Source of the DNA: Nageia nagi
Lineage: Eukaryota > Pinophyta
Length of the DNA: 64,000 nt
Assembly: GCA_050084985.1 (NCBI GenBank)
Contig: JBITNC010000001.1
Span: forward strand, 75,516,001-75,580,000
Direction: 5' to 3'
A program made the position numbers and the translations under genes. The stretch's first letter is position 1. Every line of letters begins with the position of its first letter. The notes under the pieces were generated by a model. It made no database searches, was not told where the DNA came from, and saw only the letters and a list, made by a program, of their open reading frames with translations. Shown here piece after piece: positions 62,435-64,000 of the stretch.

Positions 62435-63125
62435 CATGTTTGAGAGTGGAGTTTCAGCTCCTATTGTCAGCTTATCATGCTTGTGAGTGGAGTTCTAGCT
62501 CCTATTGTCAAATTATCATGCTTGAGAGTGGAGTTCCAGCTCCTGTTGTCAGATTATCATGCTTGTGAGTGGAGTTCTAGCTCCCGTTGTCAGATTATCA
62601 TGCTTGTGAGTGGAGTTCCAACTCCTGTTGTTAGATTATCATGCTTGTGAGTGGAGTTCTAGCTCTTGTTGTTAGATTATCATGTTTGTGAGTGGAGTTC
62701 CAGCTCCCATTATTAGCTTATCATGCTTGTGAGTGGAGTTCCAGCTCCTGTTGTCAGCTTATCATGCTTGTGAGAGGATTCCTAGCTCCTATGATCAGCT
62801 TATCACACTTATGAGTGGAGTATAGCTCCCATAATTAGCCTATCATGTGCCTATGAGTGGAGTTCCAGCTCCTGTTATCAGTTTAGCATGCCTATGAGTG
62901 GAGTCCTAGCTCCCATGATCAGTTTAGCATGCCTATGAGTGGAGTTCCAGCTCCCATGCTTATGAGTGGAGTCCCAGCTCCCATTGTCAGCTTATCATGT
63001 GCCTATGAGTGGAGTCTCAGCTCCCATTGTCAGCTTATCATGTGCCTATGAGTGGAGTCCCAGCTCCCGTGATCAGCTTATCGTGCTTATGAGTGGAGTT
63101 CCAGCTCCCATTATCAGTTTATCAT
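62435..63125 (+). repeat. 41-bp minisatellite, about 16 units
   Basis: Units like CTTATCATGCTTGTGAGTGG followed by AGTTCCAGCTCCTGTTGTCAG. Each contains GGAGTTCCAGCTCC, which can fold on itself (GGAGTT/AGCTCC). Later units change to GCCTATGAGTGGAGT. The frame 62966-63214 is an artefact of the array. Confidence 0.88.
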
Positions 63126-63725
63126 GCCTCTTGGTGGAGTGTCAGCTTCATCAGTTTATCACTTGTTTTGTGGAGTTTGGTTCTTATGCAACTGGAGTAC
63201 ACCTCTTGGTGTGAAGGCTCAGTTGTGTGGAACTTAGCTCTCACATATCAGCTTATCATTGTTTTGCAGAGTTTGGTTCTTATGCAACTAGAGTACACCT
63301 CTTGGTGCAAAGGCTCAGTTGTGTGGAACTTAGCTCTCACATATCAGCTTATCATTATTTTGCGAAGTTCAATTCTTATGCAACTGGAGTACACCTCTTG
63401 GTGTGAAGGCTCAGTTGTGTGGAACTTAGCTCTCACATATCAGCTTATCACTTGTTTTGCGGAGTTCGATTCTTATGCAACTGGAGTACACCTCTTGGTG
63501 CGAAGGCTCAGTTGTGTGGAACTTAGCTCTCACATATCAACTTATCATTATTTTGTAGAGTTTGGTTCTTATGCAACTGGAGTACACCTCTTGGTGCGAA
63601 GGCTCAGTTGTGTGGAACTTAGCTCTCATATATTAGCTTATCACTTGTTTTGCGGAGTTCGGTTCTTATGCAACTGCAACACATCTCTGGATGCGAAGGC
63701 TCAGTTGTGTGGAACTTAGCTCTCC
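63126..63725 (+). repeat. 96-97-bp minisatellite, six units
   Basis: The landmark GTGTGGAACTTAGC recurs at about 63226, 63322, 63418, 63515, 63611 and 63708. Because 96 is divisible by three the array stays open in one frame (63093-63719), which mimics a repeat protein. Confidence 0.9.
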
Positions 63726-64000
63726 CCTATGTTTGGTCATGGTTATCATGTCTGGTCTTGTGAGTTGATCATGTGTGTTATCATGTCTGGTGAGTTGATC
63801 ATGTGTGTTATCATGTCTTGTCTTGTGAGTTGGTCATGTGTGTTATCATGTCTTGTGAGTTGATCATGTGTGTTATCATGTCTTGTCTTGTGAGTTGGTC
63901 ATATGTGTTGTGATGTGGTCTTGTCAAGTTGTCATCCAGTTGACATGTGTGGTCAAGTCATTTGTCCGATCATTGTCATGTGTGTTGTCAAGTTTGTCAT
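63726..64000 (+). repeat. Short-period tandem array at the window end
   Basis: Variable units of 26-36 bp of the form TTATCATGTCTTGTGAGTTG then ATCATGTGTG; continues past the window. Confidence 0.85.

Larger units (their letters stand above)
56789..64000 (+). mobile_element. Ty3/gypsy-type element G2 (Tat/Grande-like layout), runs off the window
   Basis: 5' LTR, TTTGGTGAACCTGACG primer-site region, gag, a 198-bp duplication, an antisense spliced gene relic and minisatellites. No protease, RT or integrase is seen in 59048-64000, so it is a gag-only non-autonomous element or a deleted one. Antisense ORFs and long 3' tandem arrays are known in Tat-lineage elements such as maize Grande. Short AGGACC...GGTCCT motifs occur from the LTR to 62.3 kb and tie the region together. 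Confidence 0.7.

Noticed and set aside
63093-63719. 208-codon open frame with a repeated protein motif
   Set aside because: It is the translation of a 96-bp tandem repeat whose period is divisible by three; no start context or family similarity.

Overview
This is a stretch of plant nuclear DNA, and almost all of it is transposable-element sequence. The only host gene I recognise is the 3' half of an SnRK2 protein kinase (29.7-31.0 kb), with clean GT-AG introns. The AT-rich composition, the deep nesting of LTR retrotransposons and the scarcity of genes fit a large plant genome. A gymnosperm or similar is my inference and is not proven. I found no tRNA, rRNA, bacterial genes or CRISPR array.

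Left part (1-28.6 kb): Ty1/copia and other LTR elements are inserted into one another, and the order can be read from junctions and target-site duplications (TSDs). A copia element (Copia-D, minus strand) is split twice. One interruption is element B (13927-25058, TSD AGACC). B is itself split by a full-length copia element, Copia-C (14831-23366, TSD AATTA), which carries a hAT-type MITE (18788-19410, TSD GTTTAGGT). The other interruption is element A (right end 13446), which carries a long decayed ORF broken by Copia-1 (LTR ending at 9080). Copia-1 appears twice in a row. Copy 2 is nearly intact; copy 1 (1-3944) is an indel-riddled repeat that includes the same 3' flank, and looks like an assembly artefact or very recent duplication. 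A and B share a 1.3 kb terminal segment holding seven spaced hairpins in the same order.

Middle (28.6-36.7 kb): intron, SnRK2 exons, 3' flank, a microsatellite, a degraded tandem repeat and a worn gag-like remnant.

Right part (36.7-64 kb): Copia-F (minus) is interrupted by a solo LTR in gag (41636-42269, TSD CCTAG), by an unclassified insert holding a small non-autonomous LTR element H (43470-46000, TSD AAGAA), and by Ty3/gypsy element G1 (from 46991). G1 is interrupted by Copia-E (from 50128), and Copia-E by Ty3/gypsy element G2 (from 56789), which runs off the window. G2 has a gag ORF, then a three-exon gene relic on the opposite strand with intact splice sites and a plant-mobile-domain-like sequence, then about 1.6 kb of minisatellites.

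Three signals stand out. (1) Five hairpins in the Copia-1 3' tail keep their pairing through compensatory changes. (2) The antisense spliced gene in G2, the gag of G2 and the element-A ORF are interrupted mainly by TAG codons where a glutamine CAG fits, the pattern expected from deamination of methylated CHG sites. (3) An AGGACC/GGTCCT palindromic motif is scattered through G2.
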